Shown here piece after piece: positions 35,469 to 44,529 of a stretch of 64,000 bases of DNA (position 1 is the stretch's first letter; every line of letters begins with the position of its first letter). Below the pieces are notes generated by a model. It worked only from the letters and a program-made list of their open reading frames with translations. It was not told the DNA's origin and searched no databases. Source of the DNA: Pseudobacter ginsenosidimutans (GTDB taxonomy: Bacteria; Bacteroidota; Bacteroidia; Chitinophagales; Chitinophagaceae); NCBI RefSeq assembly GCF_007970185.1, contig NZ_CP042431.1:6865342-6929341 (forward strand), read 5' to 3'. The position numbers and the translations under genes are program-made.

Positions 35469-36773
35469 ATGTACCTGTTAACCGATGAACAAACAATCGA
35501 GGATCTGCGGATCTTCGGCAAGCGAGACAGCCAGGGATTGTTCGACCTCTACAATCATTCGCATACCCGCGGCGCAGAAGCAGTATTGAAAGAGATGTTC
35601 ACCAAACCTCTTAGTGATCAGCAGGAGATCAACCGCAGAAGCGATATCATCAAAAGTTTCTCGGGCATGAATATGCGCTTTCCTTTTGAAGGGGCCTTAT
35701 TCGATATGGCAGAGAAATATCTGCTGGCGGCCGATGAACAGAAAAAGCAGGGCACACAACAGGCCGTGTTGAGTGAAAAAGAGATCAGCAACGGAGTAAC
35801 GGCATTGATCACACTGGTGCAGCAGATCAAAACTTTCATAGAATCGAAGGAAGTTATAGCCATGGCATCCTATACAAAGGAAAGGGAGGCGATTGCCTCC
35901 CTCCTCCTCGACACTGCCTTTGAACCGGTAATGCGCGAACAGCAAAAAGCGAAACTGTCTTATGCGGCTATCACTGCCTATGATCTGCTCTTCCGCCATC
36001 GTGAACGAGACAAGATAGAAAGGCTGCTGGCGCAGATCTATCAGCTGGATGTATATCTCTCAGTAGCTAAAGTGGCGCGTGACAGGAAATTCGTATTTCC
36101 CAAAGCGTTAGAGAAAGGCAAAAGCATTCTCCGGCTCAAAGGTGTTTATCATCCCGAACTGGCAAAGCCGGTGAGCAATAACTTTTCAATGGATGCTTCA
36201 CATAACGTGGTGTTTCTCACAGGAGCCAATATGGCGGGAAAATCCACCTTTCTGCGATCCGTAAGCACAGCCGTGTATGTAGCCCATATTGGCTTTCCCG
36301 TGGCAGCGGAAGAAATGGAATTCTCTGTGCTCGATGGCATTTACACCACCATCAATCTGCCGGATAACCTGGGCATTGGCGCCAGCCATTTCTATGCAGA
36401 AGTGTTGCGTGTGAAGAAAGTGGCATCGGAACTGCAGGCCAACAAATCACTCTTCATCATCTTCGATGAAATGTTCCGCGGCACCAATGTGAAAGATGCG
36501 CATGAAGCTACCGTAGAGATCACCATCGCCTTTGCTGCAAAGAGGAATAGCATGTTCATCATCTCTTCTCATATTGTAGAGGCAGGTGAACGATTGCAGC
36601 AATCTCCCAGTATTGGGTTCCAGTTCCTGCCTACGCGCATGAACGGCAATGTACCCGAATATACCTATACGTTAGAGCCTGGAATTACGGCAGATCGCCA
36701 TGGTATGATCATCATACGCAATGAAGGCATCCTGGATACGCTGAAGCATGGCCGTAAACGCGCTGTACAATAA
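35469..36773 (+). CDS. MutS-like ATPase B, right arm
   Basis: This 434-residue protein, by eye about nine-tenths identical to the left-arm B protein, begins MYLLTDEQTIEDLRIFGKR as there. Walker A GANMAGKST, NLGIGASHFYAE, Walker B LFIIFDE plus MFRGTN and SSHIVEAGE are intact. N-terminal mismatch-recognition domains are absent. It starts 11 bp after the permease gene, the same spacing as in the left arm. The strict conservation of the ATPase motifs argues that ATP hydrolysis is needed in both copies. Confidence 0.88.
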   Translation: MYLLTDEQTIEDLRIFGKRDSQGLFDLYNHSHTRGAEAVLKEMFTKPLSDQQEINRRSDIIKSFSGMNMRFPFEGALFDMAEKYLLAADEQKKQGTQQAVLSEKEISNGVTALITLVQQIKTFIESKEVIAMASYTKEREAIASLLLDTAFEPVMREQQKAKLSYAAITAYDLLFRHRERDKIERLLAQIYQLDVYLSVAKVARDRKFVFPKALEKGKSILRLKGVYHPELAKPVSNNFSMDASHNVVFLTGANMAGKSTFLRSVSTAVYVAHIGFPVAAEEMEFSVLDGIYTTINLPDNLGIGASHFYAEVLRVKKVASELQANKSLFIIFDEMFRGTNVKDAHEATVEITIAFAAKRNSMFIISSHIVEAGERLQQSPSIGFQFLPTRMNGNVPEYTYTLEPGITADRHGMIIIRNEGILDTLKHGRKRAVQ

Positions 36774-36780
36774 AACATCG

Positions 36781-36903
36781 GAGTGCCGCCAGTCGCTCGC
36801 CTCCCGGCGAGTGACGACTATTTCGTCGTCTCCGGCGACACCCTGTTCGCCGGAGGCGAACCAATAAAAGTCACTCGCCGGAGGCGAGCGACTGGGCACA
36901 CGC
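36781..36903. repeat. GC-rich multi-hairpin palindromic element between MutS-like genes (right arm copy)
   Basis: Outer arms 36791-36815 and 36870-36893 are reverse complements apart from one extra C. Each arm contains its own short hairpin (CTCGCC-TCC-GGCGAG type). Between them lie a GACGAC/GTCGTC hairpin (36813-36830) and TTCGCCGGAGGCGAA (36846-36860). The unit GCCGGAGGCGA recurs. Outer arms and flanks match the left-arm copy at 7405-7500 while the central part varies, as expected for a selected structure or a mobile palindromic unit. Confidence 0.75.
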
Positions 36904-36921
36904 TGATTAAATTTTACAAAA

Positions 36922-38238
36922 ATGCAATTCAATACAGATAAACAAACGGTGGATGAGCTGAACCTGCTGGGAAAATTCAGGCAGGGATCGGTATACCATC
37001 TGTTCAATGAAGTCAAAACACGGGGAGGAGAACAATTGCTGGACCAGATGTTCCGCAATCCTTTGCTGGATGCAAACAGCATCAACCAGCGCAGCAGCAT
37101 ATTCCATTTCTTCCAGCAATCGAACCTGGGCTTTTCCTTCGATGTGCAACAACTCAATATCATGCGCGAATACCTGGATGGAGGCACCGGAAAGAATGCA
37201 TTAGCCACCGCCAGCAGCATGATCATCCAGAAACTGCTCAGCAAGCTCACCCGCGATGAACGGTACAAGAAATCAGTACAGGGGTTGCAGGCTACCATCG
37301 TTACGCTGAACCGCTCCCATGGCATGCTGGAACTGCTTCAACAATTAAAGAGCCCATTGGCTGAACGTGTCAATCAGCTGATCCACCTGCTTTCTGATAA
37401 ACAATTGGAGAAGCTGCGCAATACGGATATCTATGCAGAGCTCTCTGTTACTACCCTGTCCCAATACGATCATCTGCTGAAGAGCCGGTTCCCTGCTGAG
37501 ATGGAAAACCTACTGCAGTTCATCTATGAACTTGATCTATACATTGCCGTTGGTAATGTGGCGCGTAAGAAAGGCTTCACCTATGCGAAGGCATTAGCTC
37601 CGGAGATGAATGTTCTGAAAGCTTCTAATCTTGCGCATCCCTGCATCGATAAGGCCATTGGTAACAATGTATTCATGAGTGAAGATCAGAATGTGATCTT
37701 TCTCACCGGGGCGAACATGGCAGGGAAATCCACATTGATGAAATCCATCGGTATTGGTATCTACCTCGCGCATATGGGATTCCCGGTGGCTGCAAAGAAC
37801 TTTGAGTTTTCTGTGCGCGAAGGCATGTATTCATCTATCAACGTAGCGGACAATATCGGTCTTGGTTACAGCCATTTCTATGCAGAAGTAGTGCGCGTGA
37901 AGCAGGCTGCTGATGCAGCCGCCAGTGGCAAAAGATTATTATTGATGTTCGATGAATTGTTCAAAGGAACGAATGTGAAAGACGCTTACGATGGCACGCT
38001 GGCAGTAACGGAAGCTTTTGCCGAATACCAGGATTGCCTCTTCATCGTATCCACGCATATCATTGAAGTGGGTGAAGCATTGAAAGAAACGGACAATATA
38101 CAATTCAGGTTCATGCCCACTATCATGGATGGCGCCAGACCACGGTATACCTATATCCTCGAAGAAGGTATCACCGAAGACAGGCAGGGTATGATGATCA
38201 TCCGAAATGAAGGGATACTCGAAATGCTGAAAAGCTGA
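36922..38238 (+). CDS. MutS-like ATPase A, right arm
   Basis: This 438-residue paralog of 6064-7386 starts with the same MQFNTDKQTVDELNLLGKF. The core/lever-like region is followed by Walker A GANMAGKST, NIGLGYSHFYAE, Walker B LLLMFDE plus LFKGTN and STHIIEVGE. No mismatch-recognition, connector, Smr or KOW domain is present. It is the last gene of the right arm and is followed by a strong hairpin at 38260-38287. Confidence 0.88.
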   Translation: MQFNTDKQTVDELNLLGKFRQGSVYHLFNEVKTRGGEQLLDQMFRNPLLDANSINQRSSIFHFFQQSNLGFSFDVQQLNIMREYLDGGTGKNALATASSMIIQKLLSKLTRDERYKKSVQGLQATIVTLNRSHGMLELLQQLKSPLAERVNQLIHLLSDKQLEKLRNTDIYAELSVTTLSQYDHLLKSRFPAEMENLLQFIYELDLYIAVGNVARKKGFTYAKALAPEMNVLKASNLAHPCIDKAIGNNVFMSEDQNVIFLTGANMAGKSTLMKSIGIGIYLAHMGFPVAAKNFEFSVREGMYSSINVADNIGLGYSHFYAEVVRVKQAADAAASGKRLLLMFDELFKGTNVKDAYDGTLAVTEAFAEYQDCLFIVSTHIIEVGEALKETDNIQFRFMPTIMDGARPRYTYILEEGITEDRQGMMIIRNEGILEMLKS

Positions 38239-38259
38239 CCTACATTAATCGGATAATAG

Positions 38260-38287
38260 AAGGTCGGAGTGCCACCACTCCGACCTT
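38260..38287. terminator. Perfect 12-bp hairpin closing the right arm
   Basis: The arms AAGGTCGGAGTG and CACTCCGACCTT enclose a 4-nt loop, 22 nt after the MutS-like A stop codon. A proper T-run is missing (CGTTGGTC follows), so termination would rely on the stem or on Rho, or the element acts as a 3' stabiliser. It lies between convergent genes (GH2 ends at 38361 on the minus strand). Confidence 0.6.
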
Positions 38288-38360
38288 CGTTGGTCATCCT
38301 TAAATTATGAAGTAGTTTTCTGATTAACGGAGAACAAATTGCTGCTGGTCAGCTCCCTCC

Positions 38361-41012
38361 CTATTGCCCATCATGCCAGGTCTTTTCCCCTTTCAACATT
38401 TTTTCATAGTTCTCTTTTATTTCGCCATCTCCGGGTGATGCCGCTACTGCTTTTTTCTGCCATACCAACGCTTCCTCAGTCCTGCCCAGCTTATGCAAGA
38501 GATTGGCATACGTGTCCATGATATTCGCCTGTTTGAAAGGATCTTTTTCCAAACCGATCCCTTTCTTTGCCCAGACAAGCGCTTTTTCCAGTAGTCGCTT
38601 ATCACTGGTTTTTCCAAACAAAGCCCAGGCCCATTCATTGTACATACCGCTATGGTACAGGGAATCATAAATACTGGCAGCATCTGCGAGGTTCTTCGCC
38701 GCATTCGGCTTATCCTGTCCGATAGCATTCAAATAATAAATAACAGACAACCCGCGGATAAATTCTCCGTCCAGCGGTTTATGATTGCTGATAATTGCTT
38801 CTACTTTGCTCCAGTCAGGGTTTTCGCCCAATTGCAATTTGGCCTGCTCGCGGAAAATAATTTCCTGCAATTTGGTGGTGATCCTATTGCGCTCTCCTTC
38901 TTTGAGATACTCCTTCACCCATTGCATCAGCAGCGGATATCCCGGATCAGTACTGTTACCCGTTACTGTTTCGATGAACTGGATATTATGATCGATCATG
39001 GGCGCTTTCAATTGACGGATATATTCAGCAGAAAATTGAAAGAGGTTGGCACTGTCTTTATTCTTTATTGCCAGCAGGGTCAATGCGCGGAGGAAGGCAG
39101 AATCCTTTTTGCCGGATTGGTATTCTTTCAGGCGCGCTGCGTAATCCTTGTTCACAGAATCCGCCACTATAGCAGCAAATCCTTTGGTGATGCCGGCAAG
39201 GTTCCTGGTAGCGGGCCAAACCTTCGCATGGATTTCGCGGATCACGGAGACCGGTAATTTAATAATGGCCCTGTCGTAAGTGATGAGCCCGTTCTGTTCC
39301 GACTCCACATCGAAGGGTTGCGTGTAAATGGAAGCGCTCAATCCCTGGTTCTCGAGCAGTTTGAGGGAGTCCATCATCTGTCCATATTGTTTGCGGAGCA
39401 ATGGAGGCGTTACCACACCATCATAGCCCCATCCTGCCTGCAGGTCGTTCCACAAATGTCCTTCGATGGGCACACCAATACCACCGAACTCACCCAAAAC
39501 AGCGGCCTTTCCTTTCTCAAATGCGATATGCCCTGGATTCGGATATGCATGTACGTCAGTGATATCGGCATGGATCCATGCATCAGGAGAAGGACTGCGG
39601 AGTTGGTCATTCACATATAATTTCTCGCCCGAATGTCCATTGATGAGGCGGGTCGGGTCCAGCGCTTTGAGCCAGTTCGTTAATCTTGCCTGGTCGTATT
39701 GTCCCCATTTTTCATTGAACAGAACCCAGGTTGTAATGGAGGGATAGTTGTACAACTGCGCGATATTCTCTGCACATTCTTTTTCGAATTGCGCCCGGGC
39801 TTCAGGACTGTCATTTCCCGGATTCACCATATCCTGCCAAACCAGCATCCCGGCCTGATCGCAGTGATAATACCAGCGGGCCGGCTCCAGCTTGATATGC
39901 TTTCTGATGGTATTGAAGCCCATCGCTTTGGCAGCCAGGATATCAAACTTCAACGCTTCATCGGTGGGAGCAGTATACAAACCATCGGGCCAGAATCCCT
40001 GATCGAGCGTGCCCAGGTTGTAGTAATACCGGTTGTTCAGGAAAATGCGTGGTCTTCCTGCTGCATCTTGCTGAACAGAAATCTTGCGCATGCCAAAATA
40101 AGAGCGGATGTGATCGATCACCTTGCCATTCTTTGTAAGCGAAATGGTCAAATCATACAGAAAAGGATCATCCGGGCTCCAGCGCCTGGCGCCTGGTATG
40201 CGCAATTGCAGGGGCTGGCCATTTTTATCAGTTGCTTTGGTTACCGTTTTTCCGGACGACAAAACAATCGCCTCCACCTGGCATCCATCACAGTTACCCA
40301 CAACCGAAACATCCAGGTCCAGTACCTCTTTGTCGATATCGGGCTTCGTTTTTAAAGATGCAATGTATTGCGCGGGCAAGGTTTCCATCCATACCGTTTG
40401 CCAGATACCGCTGGAGGGCGTATACATGATACCCTGCGGAGCAAGCACCTGTTTGCCATGCGGGTTCGGGCCCAGGTCCGTTGGGTCCCATACACGAACG
40501 ATCAATTCATTGGCGCCCGGTTTGAGCGCATCGGTAATATCGATACTGAAAGCCTGGTAGCCACCGGTATGCCGGCCCAGTTCCTTTCCATTCACAAATA
40601 CCCTCGCATCATAATCCACTGCGCCGAAATGCAGGAGGGTACGCTGTTTGCCGCCAGCGGCCGTACTATTGAATTGCCTCCTGTACCAAAGGGCCTGATG
40701 CGCCTGCAATGGTTTCTTTACACCGGACAGGGCCGATTCTATAGGAAATGGAACCAGGATCTGATCCTTCCAGGTTGCGGGAACAGAAGCTTCCAGTGAT
40801 GTGATGGAATATTGCCAGAGCCCGTTCAGGTTGGTCCAGGAAGGACGCACCATTTGTGGCCTGGGGTATTCAGGAAGTACTTTCGCCGGCTGCACCTGTT
40901 TGGCCCATCTTGTGGTGATGGAGCCCGGCTGCATTGCCCAACCCTGCTGGCTCATCGCATAAAAAGGTTGCAATGCGCCCAACGCTAAAACATAAAAGAA
41001 CCGTTTCATCAT
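38361..41012 (-). CDS. Secreted glycoside hydrolase family 2 enzyme with TPR-like C-terminal tail
   Basis: This 883-residue protein has a signal peptide ending near YAMSQQ. It continues with the GH2 jelly-roll sugar-binding domain (NLNGLWQYSI ... FGAVDYDARVFVNGKELGRHTGGY), an Ig-like domain, and a TIM barrel with acid/base Glu in LFNEKWG (E434) and nucleophile Glu in LGEFGGIG (E508). After the barrel there are helical repeats and a TPR-like pair near the C-terminus (ANLLHKLGRTEEALVWQKKAVAASPGDGE), which is not usual for GH2. Substrate (beta-galactoside, -glucuronide, -mannoside or other) cannot be set from sequence. It follows the S9 peptidase gene by 46 bp and ends the operon that starts with the sigma gene at 50798-51394. 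Confidence 0.9.
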   Translation of the reverse strand: MMKRFFYVLALGALQPFYAMSQQGWAMQPGSITTRWAKQVQPAKVLPEYPRPQMVRPSWTNLNGLWQYSITSLEASVPATWKDQILVPFPIESALSGVKKPLQAHQALWYRRQFNSTAAGGKQRTLLHFGAVDYDARVFVNGKELGRHTGGYQAFSIDITDALKPGANELIVRVWDPTDLGPNPHGKQVLAPQGIMYTPSSGIWQTVWMETLPAQYIASLKTKPDIDKEVLDLDVSVVGNCDGCQVEAIVLSSGKTVTKATDKNGQPLQLRIPGARRWSPDDPFLYDLTISLTKNGKVIDHIRSYFGMRKISVQQDAAGRPRIFLNNRYYYNLGTLDQGFWPDGLYTAPTDEALKFDILAAKAMGFNTIRKHIKLEPARWYYHCDQAGMLVWQDMVNPGNDSPEARAQFEKECAENIAQLYNYPSITTWVLFNEKWGQYDQARLTNWLKALDPTRLINGHSGEKLYVNDQLRSPSPDAWIHADITDVHAYPNPGHIAFEKGKAAVLGEFGGIGVPIEGHLWNDLQAGWGYDGVVTPPLLRKQYGQMMDSLKLLENQGLSASIYTQPFDVESEQNGLITYDRAIIKLPVSVIREIHAKVWPATRNLAGITKGFAAIVADSVNKDYAARLKEYQSGKKDSAFLRALTLLAIKNKDSANLFQFSAEYIRQLKAPMIDHNIQFIETVTGNSTDPGYPLLMQWVKEYLKEGERNRITTKLQEIIFREQAKLQLGENPDWSKVEAIISNHKPLDGEFIRGLSVIYYLNAIGQDKPNAAKNLADAASIYDSLYHSGMYNEWAWALFGKTSDKRLLEKALVWAKKGIGLEKDPFKQANIMDTYANLLHKLGRTEEALVWQKKAVAASPGDGEIKENYEKMLKGEKTWHDGQ

Positions 41013-41058
41013 ATTGTTTTTTGAATGGTGTATGATTTATTGTAAAGAGATATGTGGC

Positions 41059-43757
41059 TTATGGTTTTGCACCGCTCTTATCCAATTGCAATCCGCTTTT
41101 GAAATTCCTGTCCTGGGGATTGACACCCTTCGTCATCCAGACGGGCGCAGGTTTTCCTTTCAAATAATGTTCAAAGAACTGGCGCTGGCGCAAAGCGGCA
41201 TCTTTACCGAGCTCATTGTGATCGGCAATAACATGACCATCCTTGTAAGCCAGGATCCATACGGGTTTCCGTAGTCTTCGCAATGCTGTGAACATCTCGA
41301 TATCCTGTCCGAATTTCACGTTCTCATCTTCATAGCCATGCATCAGCAGCAACGGAGTGGTGATCTTATCAGCGTAGAAGATGGGAGAGTTCTCGATATA
41401 GCCCTGCGGGTTAGACCAGGGGAGGTTACCAGGCCCCATATTGGCCTGACCTGTTTCATACCAGGTATAGAGCTCATGTTCTCCGAAAGCTGTTCCCCGA
41501 TGGCGCTCACGATATCACTCACAGCGGCAGAAGCCTGTGCCGCCGCGAACATCCTGGAATGCGCGATCAGCAGCAAGGTTTCATATCCTCCGAAACTATG
41601 TCCCTGTGCGCCAAATTTGGCAGAGTCCACCCAGGCAAACCGGCTGAGATAGCGAGCTGCCCCTTCCACCGAATTGATAACGGTCTCGGCTATTCGCCCT
41701 GGCTTATAGTGATTGATATCGGGTATGCATACCAGGTAGCCATTGCTGACATACCAGGGAATATCGATCTGGTTTGGTTCTACGCCAGCCCGGTGGTAGT
41801 CGTGCATTTCAGTATTCCTTGTCTGATAATATTGAAAGATGACCGGGTATTTTTTGGAGGGATCGAAGTTCTCCGGTTTGTACAGGTAGGCCAGACCGGT
41901 ATCACCATCATTTTTCCTGTAACGGATCATTTCAGAGCTCATCCAGTTGTATTCTTTTTCGGGATGAATGGTACTGATCTGTTGGAAGGAACGAAGGTCT
42001 GTGCTGACGAACAGGTTGATGGATTCACTGGCGGATTGCCGGGTTACAATGTAGATGGCTGCATTTTTGGCTTTGCGAAGCCTGGGTGGCTCATCGATCT
42101 TATGCCAGGAAAACATATAAGGTCCCATGATCTTCTTCACCGGATCGGAAAACTTATAGGCCCCCATGATCTTCTTCACCGGATCGCCACCACTCGGTTT
42201 CGTTTGCCAGAAACCGTTATCTCCTGTTCTTTCATTACGGGCACGGAGTATAATATCGCCGGTGGGCCATGTTGCGGCGGCATCACTCAATGCGGGCTGG
42301 AACATGATCCTGTTCCTTCGTCCGTACCCGTTGGTGATATTCACAGGAGCCTGCTTTCCCAGGGGATCCAATAACCAGCAATCGTATTTGTCCTGGATCA
42401 ACAGGCGCTCATCTGCTCCAAACCATCCATCGACGTTCAATTCCAATTTTATGACGGGCGATCCCTGGTTGATCAGGATCATATCCGGCTTCAGGTTCAG
42501 GCCGGCAGAAATATTCCGGGTAATACCTGTCGCGATCTCGTAGCAATAGAGGTCCTGATCGTCTTTGTTGACCCAGGTAATGAATTGTTCTCCTTTCGAA
42601 AGACTTGCATGCCAGAGCCTGGAGGAACGTGGCCGGAAAGTCTTCCTGCTCCCATCTTTGAGCGAGACCAACTGGTAAAGAGGCGCCTGCTCTTCGTTGA
42701 AATATTCTTCATCCTGTCTTATCAGGTCATTCGATTTTACGATCACATACTCATTTCCCAGGCTACCTGTGATCACCATGCTATCGTTCTCCACTTGTAT
42801 CATCCGGGCATTGGGCGCAGCCAGGTTGATCACAGCTTTGAACCGGCTAACACCCGGGAACCAGCGCTGGCTCCCATAGAGGTTTGGCTGGCGGTAATGC
42901 CATACTTCCACCTGATTGGTCAGCAGGTCTGGGTCCTTTGTTCCGGGAAGACTTTTTTTGAGCAGCTCGAAATAAAGGGAACGGCCATCAGGACTGAAAA
43001 CCATATCGCCATCATTGATGCTATGATCAGGGCTCATTCCTTCCATTGTATTCCTGGCTGCAATAGCAGCAGTGGTCATGGAAGGAGCAAAATGATATAC
43101 CAGGAAATCATTCCCTTCTTTGTGGATGAATGCAATGCGCTTACCATCCTTGCTGATGGTAAGGCGGATGATATCGCCATTGAAAATAGTCCTGCTTTCC
43201 TGCCTGGCGAGATCAAGCCAGATGAGCTCGCTGTTTTTTTGCATCACCAGCGCCGTTCCTCCGAAGGCAGGCTTACACTCTTTCACACCGGGATAGATTG
43301 CGTTGTAGCCTGTTTCCAGGTTCCTGACAATTACAGAATCGGATCTCCTGTACACCAGCCAATTGGTTTTGCCGGTCTGTTGCAGTTGGAAAGTCTTGCC
43401 GGGAGTGGCCAATATCAGCTTTCTCTTCGCCAGATCAAATACCAGGACGCTATCGCTGAACAGTTCAGCTACAAGATAGCGGCTGTCTTCCGAGAAGCGG
43501 GCATCTGATCGGTTACTGATCCGGGTTATCTCCTCTCCTTTTGTGGTAGCCAGCACGCCAAGATAGCTGGAACGTTCGCGGCAATGTATATCGTAGCTCA
43601 GGTAGCGGCCGTCGTTCGACAAATGGTAGTCATGGTGCAACCAGCTCCAGTTCAAATAACTGGTATCTGTCAGGATCTTTTTCTGCGCCCGCAACGTGGA
43701 ATGGCAAAGGCATAGGATGGCCAGCAAGGGCATAGCCCCTGCAAATGATCTCATCAT
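41059..43757 (-). pseudogene. S9-family (prolyl oligopeptidase-like) secreted peptidase, frameshifted
   Basis: The main frame 41343-43757 encodes a signal peptide, a beta-propeller-like N-terminal part and the catalytic Ser region (GAQGHSFGGYET). It then breaks. The frame 41059-41439 carries the rest with Asp (HGYEDENV) and His (KDGHVI) of the triad. Inserting one base at the four-C run 41495-41498 (plus strand) joins them as ...GTAFGEHELYTWYETGQ, giving about 899 residues, like its paralogs (906 and 933). The shifted product loses the catalytic Asp and His. The gene also has an in-frame 13-codon tandem duplication (see 42124-42186). Either decaying or a sequencing error; the duplication favours relaxed selection. 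Confidence 0.88.
42124..42186 (-). repeat. In-frame 39-bp tandem duplication inside the S9 peptidase gene
   Basis: The 24-base sequence beginning CCCATGATCTTCTTCACCGG occurs at 42124-42147 and again at 42163-42186, a period of 39 bases or 13 codons. The protein reads DPVKKIMGAYKFS-DPVKKIMGPYMFS, where paralogs have a single EKKIMDDHAWYF-type segment. It is a local slippage-type duplication. Confidence 0.85.
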
Positions 43758-43780
43758 GGTTGATTTTTTAGCTTATGGTT

Positions 43781-44500
43781 TTATTGATATACTGTGGTGA
43801 CCTGCAGTTCCGGCCAATCGTTCTTCAGGCCGCGCAGGCAGATATTTGTATTGGTGAATGGAACAACGGTGAATGGATAACTGAGAACGATCTCCCCCGT
43901 GCTTTTATCTACCATTTCAAAAACGTAGGAACGCTGTCCTGTTCTGGCATTGTACAATTTGAATGGCGATGCCTGCAGGTAAGGCAGATCAGCTACTTCA
44001 CTACCAACAGGCTGGCCACTGATATTGACACTGATAGCAGGCAGGTTACGAACGAGGTTCACAAAGCGGATACCTGTGCTGCTGTCTGCCGGGCGCTGCG
44101 GTTGATCGTGCAGGTAAAGATACCCGGGCATTTCCGGCGTGCCGGTCACCATCAGGTTATGCCGCTGCCCGGGTACGGAACTGATCGTTTGGCTGAAAAA
44201 AGGTTTGGTGGAATCATTTCTATAATACACCTGCACCAGGGCAGGTTTTTTGCCGGAGATCCCAAAATACCAGAGACCTGTGATATTATAACCATCATCA
44301 CTGAAGAAATGAACCGGCTGTTTTCTGTTGAAGGATGTCCGGTTATCACCAGCCACTACAAGCAGGTCGGAAAAACTCGTGGCCATCGCATTGAGCACCG
44401 TGAAAGGGACCGTATAAGTGGTGGTGTCTGTTTTATCTTTATAACATCCTGCCAGCAACGTCATTACGAGCAGGCAGGCAATCGGAGCAAATGATCTCAT
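43781..44500 (-). CDS. DUF4397-like lipoprotein
   Basis: The ATG at 44500 gives 239 residues with signal MRSFAPIACLLVMTLLAGC (lipobox LLAGC). The reading frame extends further upstream into SusD, but only this start gives a lipoprotein signal. The later part, IRFVNLVRNLPAISVNISGQPVGSEVADLPYLQASPFKLYNARTG, has the alternating beta pattern of DUF4397 proteins, which are surface lipoproteins of unknown function often linked to SusCD loci. It sits 29 bp after the SusD stop and 23 bp before the S9 gene. Confidence 0.75.
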   Translation of the reverse strand: MRSFAPIACLLVMTLLAGCYKDKTDTTTYTVPFTVLNAMATSFSDLLVVAGDNRTSFNRKQPVHFFSDDGYNITGLWYFGISGKKPALVQVYYRNDSTKPFFSQTISSVPGQRHNLMVTGTPEMPGYLYLHDQPQRPADSSTGIRFVNLVRNLPAISVNISGQPVGSEVADLPYLQASPFKLYNARTGQRSYVFEMVDKSTGEIVLSYPFTVVPFTNTNICLRGLKNDWPELQVTTVYQ

Positions 44501-44529
44501 ACAATTTTTTTTGAAGGAGAAGAATTCGG

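Larger units (their letters stand above)
23123..38238 (+). repeat. Right arm of the ~15 kb inverted duplication
   Basis: Mirror image of 6064-20574 on the plus strand, with the same gene order: sigma, FecR, SusC, SusD, lipoprotein, ABC ATPase, permease, MutS-like B, MutS-like A. Differences are an extra ECF sigma gene (31404-32081) between lipoprotein and ATPase, a single-base loss in the permease gene, and strongly diverged sigma, FecR and STN parts. The intergenic palindrome between MutS-like genes is also shared. Confidence 0.9.

Noticed and set aside
6064-38238. A composite transposon or IS-mediated origin of the inverted arms
   Set aside because: No transposase, terminal inverted repeats or target-site duplication was seen at the outer ends (around 6040 and 38260) or at the centre.
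38260-38287. Calling the 12-bp hairpin a certain Rho-independent terminator
   Set aside because: The stem is strong but no T-run follows on either strand, so it is listed only with moderate confidence.
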